Assembly (NCBI GenBank): GCA_022510425.1
Contig: JAFLTO010000002.1
Span: forward strand, 186,001-250,000
Length of the DNA: 64,000 nucleotides
Reading direction: 5' to 3'
Source of the DNA: Muribaculaceae bacterium
GTDB taxonomy: Bacteria; Bacteroidota; Bacteroidia; Bacteroidales; Muribaculaceae
The notes beneath the pieces are model-generated. The model did not search any database and was not told the origin of the DNA. It worked only from the letters and a program-made list of their open reading frames with translations. A program made the position numbers and the translations under genes. Below, piece by piece: positions 26,609-34,473 of this stretch. The number at the start of each line of letters is the position of its first letter. Position 1 is the stretch's first letter.

Positions 26609-27115
26609 ATGATTAAGAAATTTTTATTGCTTGCAGCCTTGGTTCTCCCGATGTTTGCATTCGCACAAGAACTTAAAATCGGTATCGTAGATATTGAAGA
26701 AATTGTTCAAAAGCATCCTGATTACGCTGATTCTCAAGCAAAATATGTAGAATCTGCCAAACAATATGAAGATACCTACATGAATCTTCAAGAGGAGATG
26801 AAAAGACTTTACGATGAATATAACGCTTTGGGAGAAGACACTCCTCAGACCATAAGGGAAAGAAAGGCTAAAAATCTACAGGAACAACAGGTTAAGATAG
26901 GTCAATTTGAGCAAACTATCGAGCAAGACCTTGCAAGAGTGCAACAAGAATTGTTGGCTCCGATATATCAAAAAGTTCAAAATGCCATTCAATCTATCGG
27001 CCAGGAAGAAGGGTTCTCTCTTATCCAGCCTAAGATGAATCAGTTTATCCTTTACTATGCAAGTCCTGTTCAGGACATCACTCCACAGGTGAAAGCTAAA
27101 TTGGGAATTAATTGA
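26609..27115 (+). CDS. OmpH/Skp-family periplasmic chaperone (second copy)
   Basis: The 168-residue paralogue of the preceding gene has a signal peptide ending FAFAQE (about residue 20), the strand LKIGIVDIEEIVQKHPDY and a coiled coil (about 45-110) rich in Gln and Glu. It differs enough from the first copy that a recent duplication is unlikely. A 119-base gap with a likely promoter separates the two. Its TGA stop overlaps the TTG start of murI. Confidence 0.9.
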   Translation: MIKKFLLLAALVLPMFAFAQELKIGIVDIEEIVQKHPDYADSQAKYVESAKQYEDTYMNLQEEMKRLYDEYNALGEDTPQTIRERKAKNLQEQQVKIGQFEQTIEQDLARVQQELLAPIYQKVQNAIQSIGQEEGFSLIQPKMNQFILYYASPVQDITPQVKAKLGIN

Positions 27116-27930
27116 AAATAGGTGTTTTCGATTCCGGTTATGGCGGACTTACTATTCTTAAAGAAATAAGAAAACGCCTTCCGCAATACGATTATCTTTA
27201 TCTCGGCGATAATGCCCGGAATCCTTACGGATCCCGTTCGTTTGAGATAGTTTACGAATTTACATTACAGGCAGTGAAGGCACTCTTCGAAAGGGGGTGC
27301 CATCTTGTTATTTTAGCCTGCAACACTGCTTCGGCAAAGGCACTGCGATCCATCCAACAAAACGACCTGCCTACCATCGACCATTCAAAAAGGGTGCTTG
27401 GTGTAATTAGGCCTACTGTTGAGGTTTTGCCGGATATCACTCGTTCAAATCATGTGGGGCTGCTTGCCACTCCCGGCACCGTTAAAAGCCATTCTTATTC
27501 TTTGGAATTACAGAAATTAGCTCCGCAAATAAAGATAACGGAACATGCCTGCCCGATGTGGGTTCCTATCGTTGAAAACAACGAGATTGATTCTCCCGGT
27601 GCAGACTATTTCATTGAAAAGGAAATCAAGAAACTATTAGATACTGATCACCATATCGATACTATTGTTTTAGGGTGCACACATTATCCCTTGCTTGAAC
27701 ACCGTATAAGAAAGTTCCTCCCTGAAAATATCAAGATTCTTTGCCAAGGACAAATAGTGGCGGAAAGCCTTGAAGATTATCTTCTTAGGCATCCTGAGAT
27801 TGAATCAAAATTATCAAAAAAAAGGTCTGTGAAATATTTAACAACTGAACACACTGAGAAATTTGATTCTCTTGCCTCTCTGTTTTTAGGTAAAGATATT
27901 AATTCACAAACTATAGATTTAAATGCATGA
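27112..27930 (+). CDS. murI: Glutamate racemase
   Basis: MurI makes the D-glutamate needed for peptidoglycan. The 272-residue protein has FDSGYGG (Asp7), the catalytic CNTAS (Cys70) and LGCTHYPLL (Cys189), all present. The start is a TTG at 27112 that overlaps the stop of the upstream ompH gene; no later start keeps the first beta strand. The last four bases overlap the TPR gene (ATGA). The linkage of murI with OmpH and BamA is usual in Bacteroidales. Confidence 0.95.
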   Translation: MKIGVFDSGYGGLTILKEIRKRLPQYDYLYLGDNARNPYGSRSFEIVYEFTLQAVKALFERGCHLVILACNTASAKALRSIQQNDLPTIDHSKRVLGVIRPTVEVLPDITRSNHVGLLATPGTVKSHSYSLELQKLAPQIKITEHACPMWVPIVENNEIDSPGADYFIEKEIKKLLDTDHHIDTIVLGCTHYPLLEHRIRKFLPENIKILCQGQIVAESLEDYLLRHPEIESKLSKKRSVKYLTTEHTEKFDSLASLFLGKDINSQTIDLNA

Positions 27931-28256
27931 TTGACGAATCTCAAGAATCCATTGACCCGTTCAGGGAATATTTGGCAAATAAAAAAGATGATGATTTCCC
28001 TCCATTGGAGGCAATCAAATTAATGCCCCCCTCCCAAGCTATACTTATATTGGATGATTATATAAAATGTAATCCCGGCGATGATGAAGCATTGACGATC
28101 CGGGGATTAAAACACTGGAGCCTCAATCATCGCAAGGAAGCAATAAACGATTATCTGACTGCACTTAAAATTAACCCTAATAGCCGAGCCAAAATGGCTC
28201 TTCAATTAGCGAATTCCGTTCTTGATTACTACAACAAGGATCTTCTCAATCCATGA
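27927..28256 (+). CDS. Small TPR-like protein
   Basis: The 109-residue cytoplasmic protein has one recognisable tetratricopeptide unit at about residues 55-90 (EALTIRGLKHWSLNHRKEAI, then DYLTALKINPNS). It overlaps murI by four bases and ends the cluster. A single TPR pair suggests a small scaffold; the partner is unknown. No signal peptide or membrane helix is present. Confidence 0.75.
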   Translation: MIDESQESIDPFREYLANKKDDDFPPLEAIKLMPPSQAILILDDYIKCNPGDDEALTIRGLKHWSLNHRKEAINDYLTALKINPNSRAKMALQLANSVLDYYNKDLLNP

Positions 28257-28280
28257 TCCTTATTCCCCTTTCCCCCATCG

Positions 28281-28637
28281 TCAGTGTGTTTCCCAGGGAA
28301 ACAACATTTTCCGCTCAGGTGCTTGCACAGCTGCGTTAAATGAGTCTTGTCTGGGTGCATCATAAAGATCTTGTTTTATAAAGCTATAATTCCTCACTTT
28401 CCTTGCATAAAGCATAAGTGGGCGCTCATCTCCCCATCCTTGATTGAAATTACGTATATGAATCATCACAAGCCCATGAATATCCTTCATGGCAAGTCTT
28501 ATTTGGCTTAGCAAGTCAGCCATGTTTGAAACTTTCTCCGATACAAAATTATAGATAGTGTGCCCATTGCGTGTTACCCTTGCAAAAATCTTGTCTCCGA
28601 AAGAAATTGATTTTGTCTTGTTCATAATTTTATGCAT
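28281..28637 (-). CDS. Conserved hypothetical protein of Bacteroidales type
   Basis: This is a 118-residue protein, or 114 if the ATG at 28625 (MNKTKSISFG) is used. It has alternating short strands and a helix (ADLLSQIRLAMKDIHGLVMI), then HIRNFNQGW. I recall similar small proteins being common in Bacteroidales, where they carry a conserved R-N-x-x-x-G-W motif, but no function is known to me. An exact TAACTTTG -7 box at 28674-28681 supports its expression. It converges with the TPR gene with 24 bases between. Confidence 0.65.
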   Translation of the reverse strand: MHKIMNKTKSISFGDKIFARVTRNGHTIYNFVSEKVSNMADLLSQIRLAMKDIHGLVMIHIRNFNQGWGDERPLMLYARKVRNYSFIKQDLYDAPRQDSFNAAVQAPERKMLFPWETH

Positions 28638-28673
28638 TTAAGAAGTTACAGATATGTTATTTTCTTTTTAAGG

Positions 28674-28681
28674 CAAAGTTA
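28674..28681 (-). promoter_or_regulatory. -7 box for the 28281 hypothetical gene
   Basis: The minus strand reads TAACTTTG, an exact match, 36 bases before the first ATG. Confidence 0.55.
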
Positions 28682-28776
28682 AACGGACACACTGCCAACT
28701 TTATGCAGTATAAAATTAAAAATCATTAAATCATTAAGAAGAACTTATTTTTTTTTCAAGAGAGGATAAAATCAAG

Positions 28777-28784
28777 TAAATTTG
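28777..28784 (+). promoter_or_regulatory. -7 box for tRNA-Leu
   Basis: TAAATTTG, an exact TAnnTTTG match, lies 25 bases before the mature tRNA 5' end. Confidence 0.6.
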
Positions 28785-28809
28785 CACGTCGAAACACACA
28801 CCAAACGTT

Positions 28810-28894
28810 GCAGGAATGGTGGAATGGTAGACACGAAGGACTTAAAATCCTTTGGCCTTTACCGGCTGTGCGGGTTCGAGTCCCGCTTCCTGTA
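28810..28894 (+). tRNA. tRNA-Leu (anticodon TAA)
   Basis: The 85-base cloverleaf has acceptor arms GCAGGAA and TTCCTGT (with a G-U end pair), anticodon stem AAGGA/TCCTT around loop CTTAAAA giving anticodon TAA, a long variable arm with GCC/GGC typical of class II tRNAs, and a T arm GCGGG/CCCGC with loop TTCGAGT. The 3' CCA is not encoded. It reads UUA, and UUG by wobble. A strong terminator follows. Confidence 0.95.
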
Positions 28895-28936
28895 CAAAAA
28901 ATGGCTGGCAATTGAGAAATTGCCAGCCATTTTTAT
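28895..28936. terminator. Strong terminator after tRNA-Leu
   Basis: A perfect 13-bp stem pairs 28901-28913 (ATGGCTGGCAATT) with 28918-28930 around a GAGA loop. An A-run precedes and a T-run follows, so it can also end the convergent pectinesterase transcript. Confidence 0.9.
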
Positions 28937-28970
28937 TTTAGCGCTTTTTTATGGAAAGAGAGTATTCGAT

Positions 28971-31910
28971 TTATCTGTTCATAATTTTGGAGGTTTGTTG
29001 ACTTCCATTGGCATAAGTGTCAACTTTCAACAATATTCCTTTAAAAGTTGGTTCCACCTGCACACCTTGAAGATTAAAATATGAGGTATTAACAATCTCA
29101 ACATTCGACACTTCAAGTTCTTCGACTGATGATAGACCGGCCACTCCGGCTTCTTCACCAAGACCACCCATAGAGTTGGCTGAACGGATTGTAAAATTAC
29201 CGGTGAGGTTAACATTACTTAAAGGATAAGAAGTCTCTTTAGTAATGGTCACAAGCTTACCATTGCAGAAGATTGCATATGCTGAGGCTCCTTCTACAGG
29301 TGTCCAAGTTATAGCCTTTGAATCATAACTTGCTTCCGGAGCAGCTACTTGAGTTGCCAATTCACGTGGATTCCAATTCGGAAATACTTTCTCTATTGCA
29401 TATTTAGCAGCCTGCTCAGCAGTGAGAATGGTCTCCATTTCATTTTTGTTGGCATCTTTTGTGAATTCAATCACCTTAGATGCAGGAGAAACCACATTGC
29501 CGTCCATATCCATGGTATTGTATTCAACAAACTCCTTAGCTACCACATTCATTCCTCCGGCTGTCCAACGATTCGTATTCATCTTGTCGTCGTTCACCTT
29601 GGTGTTGATATATGCACATCTTGGTTCTCCTTGCCATGCACGACCCAGATTGTATTTCTCCGCATAATTCATGATCGTACAATTACTGAACACATAACCA
29701 TACTCCTTACCGGCAGCTGTAGCTGGAGCTGTGATTGTACATTCTCCCTTTCCATTGGCATTCCTCATCTCTACCTGGATAATACTGTTTTCCATAAACA
29801 TTGTTCCTCCGCCACAGAAGAAGTCTACAGTACCGGCCACCTTAGAGCCATCAAAATAGTAAAGGCCATCGTTATTATTGCTATAGTAGGTGTCTTGATA
29901 AGAAAGCATCGCCACATTCTTACAAATGGTCTTAGAACCTTTGTCTTGAAGCACCACAGCACGACCTGCGCTTCCGGCTGCATAGTAATCAAGAGCGTTC
30001 TGAATTGTCATATCCTGGATATAAAGCCCGTTGCTTTGGTTCAGGAAGGTAGCAGTTGTACCGATTCCTTCATTTTGAACGTTTGGAGCATTAACTATCA
30101 ATGTACCCTCCATACTTTGACCTATCAAAGATATGTTCTGACCTGAAATCTTTGTCAAAGCAGTCTCATCCATGTCATATACTCCGTCGGGAATAAATAT
30201 ATAAGCACGTGGTGAATTAGCCTTTGCGTTCGCCGCATTTGCAGCCTCGATAGCATCGAAGAGACTCCATACGTCTCCCGGTTTCACAAAGTACCAATCT
30301 CCCTCCTTACTATATGACACTTCAGCATTATTGTATATTGTCACATTATGGAGATATATTTCACCCCCTTCAGCATTCAGATTCAATGTGATGTATCCCG
30401 GTTCACCTTCATAGTCAAAGCTGGATAAAGTGCCGTCTGCAGATGCTTTGCCATCAAATGAATCACAAACTTTATTTCCTGCAGCGTCTGTAACATCAAT
30501 AGTGGTAGCACCGCCATATTGGCAAAGAGTCAGAGCTATAGTGGCTTTAGGCCCAACTAATAGATTGATCTTGTCTCCATGTTTGAATGCCCAGCCATGT
30601 TGTTTGTCATGCCAATAACCTACTCCTTCATCAATCACAAATGCTTCATGATCCTCCGGGTAGAAAATTTCTGAAGCTAAATCGAATGAATATTTTCTTG
30701 AAGGACTGGCCACTTCTATCTCTGTCTGCAATGCATATAGTTTCATATCGCCGGTCACTATATCACTTGTCTTCGCCTTAGCACTTGCCAAAGAATTGAC
30801 AAACCAACCCCTAACCTTGAATCCGTCTTTTGCGATACCTGTGGTATAGTCTATATCAAATTGCCCGATCGGAGTGTCTTTCTCCACTTTCTGAGTACCC
30901 ATCGACGAGCCGTCGGTGTTGATATAAGTAACAGTAAAATAAGGTTTTCTAATGAATTTCGCCACATAATTAATCGCCTCATCTTTAAGAGTCACCGGAA
31001 TTGTAACTTCACAACGGGTGTCATCTCCGGAATAAGTAATATTTCCAATATTTCCGGATGCAGCAGTTACTTCTGTAATAGGATTACTTGAGGAAATCAT
31101 AGGATCATAAGAGAAAACCTCGATTGTAGCTACATAGTTCTCACCATCCGGTTCAAAAATATCGTCTGCCAAATATGTTTCACCGTTAGCTTTGAATGAT
31201 TGAAGCACAGGAATTTCTCTTTCTTCTCCTGAAAGTGTACCTTCAAAAGAGACATTGGAGAAACCTACATGCTTACCATTGTCGAGTGAATACAAACCGA
31301 TTGCAAGCCCGCATGAACCCGGTTCAACTTTGATTTTGGAAGGATCGATTTCAGCTCTCCATTCCAGCATTGAAGGACTGGCATTATCACGATACGGCTG
31401 GATATCAGTATCTAAAATAACCTGTGAGCCGTCAGGATTGATCCATGAGATATCCAATTTTCCACCGTCTGTGCCATAACGTGTAGTCTTGAATGAAACT
31501 TTTGTTGGAGTGAAAGCAAGACCGAAACGAGGTTGGATAGTAAACTTGATGGTGTTCTCTTCATTTGGAGAGGTCACTTTGCCATTCGGGTTAAACCATA
31601 GTTGATTATTACCCTTGTTGTCTTTCCCCACATGGCCGTCATTCTCTCCGTCAGGAACGAGGTCAGAGCCCCAGGTCACTTTGCTTGTCAAGAAGTAATT
31701 CTCCTCCACAAAAGTCGCTTTAAGATTATCAACTCCCTGATCCAATAAGAATAGTGCAGAAGCCGGTGCTTTGTCAAGAGAAAGGAGCCCTCCTTCCTCT
31801 GCCGCTGGCTGTGAGGCAATTGCGGTCTCGCTCGACATCGAACTCAAAGCCATCCCACCACAGAGTGCCACAAAAGCACCCATCAATGAAAATTTAGTAA
31901 AGCCTTTCAT
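28971..31910 (-). CDS. Large exported pectinesterase-like protein
   Basis: The 979-residue protein has a signal peptide (about 1-33), beta-rich N-terminal modules, a Listeria-Bacteroides-type repeat near residues 325-395, and a pectinesterase beta-helix at about residues 545-830. The active-site motifs SYQDTYYS (about 670), VDFFCGGG (about 697) and LGRAW (about 752) keep the acid, nucleophile and Arg of CE8 enzymes. It would remove methyl esters from homogalacturonan. The C-terminus ends in a short type IX-like tail (FNLQGVQVEPTFKG). It is the last gene of the minus-strand PUL but sits behind a hairpin, so it may be separately expressed. Confidence 0.82.
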   Translation of the reverse strand: MKGFTKFSLMGAFVALCGGMALSSMSSETAIASQPAAEEGGLLSLDKAPASALFLLDQGVDNLKATFVEENYFLTSKVTWGSDLVPDGENDGHVGKDNKGNNQLWFNPNGKVTSPNEENTIKFTIQPRFGLAFTPTKVSFKTTRYGTDGGKLDISWINPDGSQVILDTDIQPYRDNASPSMLEWRAEIDPSKIKVEPGSCGLAIGLYSLDNGKHVGFSNVSFEGTLSGEEREIPVLQSFKANGETYLADDIFEPDGENYVATIEVFSYDPMISSSNPITEVTAASGNIGNITYSGDDTRCEVTIPVTLKDEAINYVAKFIRKPYFTVTYINTDGSSMGTQKVEKDTPIGQFDIDYTTGIAKDGFKVRGWFVNSLASAKAKTSDIVTGDMKLYALQTEIEVASPSRKYSFDLASEIFYPEDHEAFVIDEGVGYWHDKQHGWAFKHGDKINLLVGPKATIALTLCQYGGATTIDVTDAAGNKVCDSFDGKASADGTLSSFDYEGEPGYITLNLNAEGGEIYLHNVTIYNNAEVSYSKEGDWYFVKPGDVWSLFDAIEAANAANAKANSPRAYIFIPDGVYDMDETALTKISGQNISLIGQSMEGTLIVNAPNVQNEGIGTTATFLNQSNGLYIQDMTIQNALDYYAAGSAGRAVVLQDKGSKTICKNVAMLSYQDTYYSNNNDGLYYFDGSKVAGTVDFFCGGGTMFMENSIIQVEMRNANGKGECTITAPATAAGKEYGYVFSNCTIMNYAEKYNLGRAWQGEPRCAYINTKVNDDKMNTNRWTAGGMNVVAKEFVEYNTMDMDGNVVSPASKVIEFTKDANKNEMETILTAEQAAKYAIEKVFPNWNPRELATQVAAPEASYDSKAITWTPVEGASAYAIFCNGKLVTITKETSYPLSNVNLTGNFTIRSANSMGGLGEEAGVAGLSSVEELEVSNVEIVNTSYFNLQGVQVEPTFKGILLKVDTYANGSQQTSKIMNR

Positions 31911-31977
31911 GTGTTTTGTGTTAGTTTGAAAATATTAATTTTTTAAAGTTATAAAAAAATTTTTATTACTACAAAAT

Positions 31978-32013
31978 AAGAATCTGCGGCTCATTTCTAA
32001 ACCACAGATTCTT
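31978..32013 (-). terminator. Hairpin between GH32-like gene and pectinesterase
   Basis: AAGAATCTG (31978-31986) pairs with CAGATTCTT (32005-32013), with partial extension inward. It lies 20 bases after the GH32-like stop; on the minus strand TTATTTTG follows. It may attenuate reading into the pectinesterase gene. Confidence 0.6.
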
Positions 32014-32033
32014 AACCTAAAAATACATAAAGT

Positions 32034-34415
32034 TTATTTCACTGTGAATTTATGTGAACCTATCACATAGATTCCTCTTGGAAGTCCGGCAATGGCTTCC
32101 GTCGATTTCACATTACGTTTCACCAAAAGTCCGTTCATATTATAGACATTCACATATTCCGGAAGGTCAGCGATTATTCCATCAACACCTGCATCCGGAT
32201 CCTCCACATCACTTCCCGGATTGTCATTCCCTTCTGAATAAGCTGAGTCAAGCACCCAAGCATTTAGGCTATTTACCTTGACAGTCCCTCCATCAGAGAA
32301 TACCTCTACTCCATCAGCATCCGAATCTGTTGGATATAGTCTTACTGAAGTGGCATATTTATTGTTTACAAAAACATCCAAAATAGATCCGTCAAGATAC
32401 ACATCAAGTATAAACTCGCTTCCTTTTTCTATCACTTCCGGCAAAGTGGCACTATAACGTCCGTTGAAACTGTTTTGGTCATTTACCTTGCGGTTAAGTT
32501 TTGTGACGTTAATCTCAAGCTTATTATTTACCGGTGTGTAAGTTACCGATGCATATCCCTTGGCACCTTTCAACAGATTGAAACCGAAAGGCACATCACC
32601 CACTGTAAATACACCTCTTACTTCAACTTGTCTTCCGCTCACTTTCTCAATGGTTTTAACTCCATCAAGTGCCAAATTCTCTGTTGAATAACCGGTTCCT
32701 CTTAATTCTTCAAGACCCGAATAAGGTTTCTGAATTAAATTACCCTCTTCATTCAGAGATAATTCTCTGGGGAAGGAATAGAGGTGCGCCCAGCCGAGAT
32801 TACAGTTGTCTATGGTCGGCAGTTTATCCGGTACGATCCCCAGCATAATTGTCTTGCCATCTTTCTGATATATTGTGGGAGAAAGAAGTCCATAACCTTG
32901 ACCATTCACCAATTCAAGGTCAAGTGGTTTTTCCGTTGAAGGTTTGAAGGTTCCGTCTTCATTGATATCTCCTATCCAATAGAGAGTATGCACACCTTTA
33001 GATGTGTTTTGTGGCGTCACTGTAAAAAGCCATTTACCATCTGCAAGTTTTGTTATATTGGGCATTTCCCAGAAAGTACCGTCTTCTTCTTTGGAATTTC
33101 CTGCAAAGAAAATACTTCCATCGTTACTCCACGTCTTTGTTGCCTTATTATATCTGTGAAGCGTTGTGGCACCGATACCATCCTTTGCCGTCCCTACTAT
33201 TATATAAGCATTGTCTCCATTTCTAAAGAAATAAGGATCACGGAAGTCATCTGAAAGTCCCACCGGTTTACCATTGATTATCACGCCCTGCTTTTCCCAG
33301 TCTATCAATGTTTCATCCGTCGGTTTAGCCTGTACAATATAAGCTCGGGCATAATCAACTCCGGTATAGATGATATTTGGCACTCCACCTGTTATCTCTT
33401 CGTCAGTGAATACGGCACCACTCCAGACTCCCTTGTGGTCGTAATCCTCTCCCGGAGCAAGGGCAATTTTTTCTTCAGTCCAATCATAAAGATTTTCACT
33501 TGTTATATGGCCCCAGTGCAACCGGCTCATATATGGTCCGTTGGCATTCTTCTGGAAGAATACATGATATTTCCCGTCGGAATAAGTCATACCATGACTT
33601 TCGTTGGTCCAATTAGCTCCAGGCATTCCGTGATATTTCGGACGTAGAAGATCTTTTTCAAATCTAGACTCCGGAATAGTGAGGTCCGCCATGTTTTCCG
33701 GTGTGGCATTCAACTCTGCTTCTGAAAGCACTCCGTTATAAACGTTTACTTCATCTATAAGCCCGTTGAAAGTCTTTATACCGAAAGGTGAAGTTGATGA
33801 ATCGGCTGTTTTACCAACCGTTAATTTTGAAGATCCATTACCAAGAGGTCCAAGACTTTTCCCTTGTCCCACCTGTTCCCCATTGCGATAAAGCGTGATG
33901 GTTCCCGCTTCAGGATCATTCACGGCAGCAAGGAAACTCCAATCGTAACAAGGAACTTTATCAGAAGCTTCTACAGAAGCCAACCACCCTCCTGCATAGC
34001 AATCGAAGGAATAATTGCCATCCTTGTCAATCGCGAATTCCCAACCGGTCTTTGCACTGTGGTTGATTGTACCGGCGATTGTTATCTTTTCCGTAGAAGG
34101 TTGATCTTCGAGCACTATAGGATAAGTTTCAGGAGCTATCCATAAAGAGAAGGAAGATGCTCCGGTAGGATTGAAATCTGCTACCTCTCCCTCAATAAAA
34201 GTGGAATAACCATCGAATCTAAGGGCATCACCCACCGCACCCGGTATATTTTCAGGACTATGATATCCTCTCACAGTGAGTTTGTTACCACTTATCTCTT
34301 CTGTCACTCTTTTGAAAGAGTCAGTAGTGTTTAAAGAAATATTTGTCACTAAATCCGCAGCAAATAGAGGCGAAGCTGCAATAAATGACATTAGGATAGG
34401 CAAAGTTTTTCTCAT
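32034..34415 (-). CDS. LamG-GH32-like exported enzyme with altered nucleophile motif
   Basis: The 793-residue protein has a signal peptide (ending LFAA, residue 20), a LamG/concanavalin-like module (about 60-235), a five-bladed GH32-type propeller (about 258-560), a GH32 C-terminal beta-sandwich (to about 735) and a tail resembling a type IX sorting domain (VNVYNMNGLLV...LPRGIYVI). The fructosidase motifs RDP (Asp393) and WE (Glu450) are kept, but the usual WMNDPNG reads WTNESHG, with Glu272 in place of the nucleophile Asp. It lies in a fructan-type PUL, so a fructan or related sugar is the likely ligand, but normal hydrolysis is not assured. Confidence 0.8.
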   Translation of the reverse strand: MRKTLPILMSFIAASPLFAADLVTNISLNTTDSFKRVTEEISGNKLTVRGYHSPENIPGAVGDALRFDGYSTFIEGEVADFNPTGASSFSLWIAPETYPIVLEDQPSTEKITIAGTINHSAKTGWEFAIDKDGNYSFDCYAGGWLASVEASDKVPCYDWSFLAAVNDPEAGTITLYRNGEQVGQGKSLGPLGNGSSKLTVGKTADSSTSPFGIKTFNGLIDEVNVYNGVLSEAELNATPENMADLTIPESRFEKDLLRPKYHGMPGANWTNESHGMTYSDGKYHVFFQKNANGPYMSRLHWGHITSENLYDWTEEKIALAPGEDYDHKGVWSGAVFTDEEITGGVPNIIYTGVDYARAYIVQAKPTDETLIDWEKQGVIINGKPVGLSDDFRDPYFFRNGDNAYIIVGTAKDGIGATTLHRYNKATKTWSNDGSIFFAGNSKEEDGTFWEMPNITKLADGKWLFTVTPQNTSKGVHTLYWIGDINEDGTFKPSTEKPLDLELVNGQGYGLLSPTIYQKDGKTIMLGIVPDKLPTIDNCNLGWAHLYSFPRELSLNEEGNLIQKPYSGLEELRGTGYSTENLALDGVKTIEKVSGRQVEVRGVFTVGDVPFGFNLLKGAKGYASVTYTPVNNKLEINVTKLNRKVNDQNSFNGRYSATLPEVIEKGSEFILDVYLDGSILDVFVNNKYATSVRLYPTDSDADGVEVFSDGGTVKVNSLNAWVLDSAYSEGNDNPGSDVEDPDAGVDGIIADLPEYVNVYNMNGLLVKRNVKSTEAIAGLPRGIYVIGSHKFTVK

Positions 34416-34435
34416 ATTAAAATTTTTGAATTAGG

Positions 34436-34466
34436 TATCAAGGAGGGAAGCAATCCCTCCCTGATA
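34436..34466 (-). other. Intercistronic RNA hairpin after the DUF4960 gene
   Basis: GGAGGGA and TCCCTCC form a 7-bp stem, extended by TATCA/TGATA past one mismatch, in the gap between the DUF4960 and GH32-like genes. No T-run follows, so it looks like an mRNA-stabilising or processing hairpin, not a terminator. Confidence 0.65.
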
Positions 34467-34473
34467 GAAACGT

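Noticed and set aside
29349-30146. Long open frame (265 codons) on the plus strand inside the pectinesterase gene
   Set aside because: It is antisense to a gene with clear catalytic motifs, has no signal, domain or promoter, and its composition (Cys, His and Ile rich) is that of a shadow frame.
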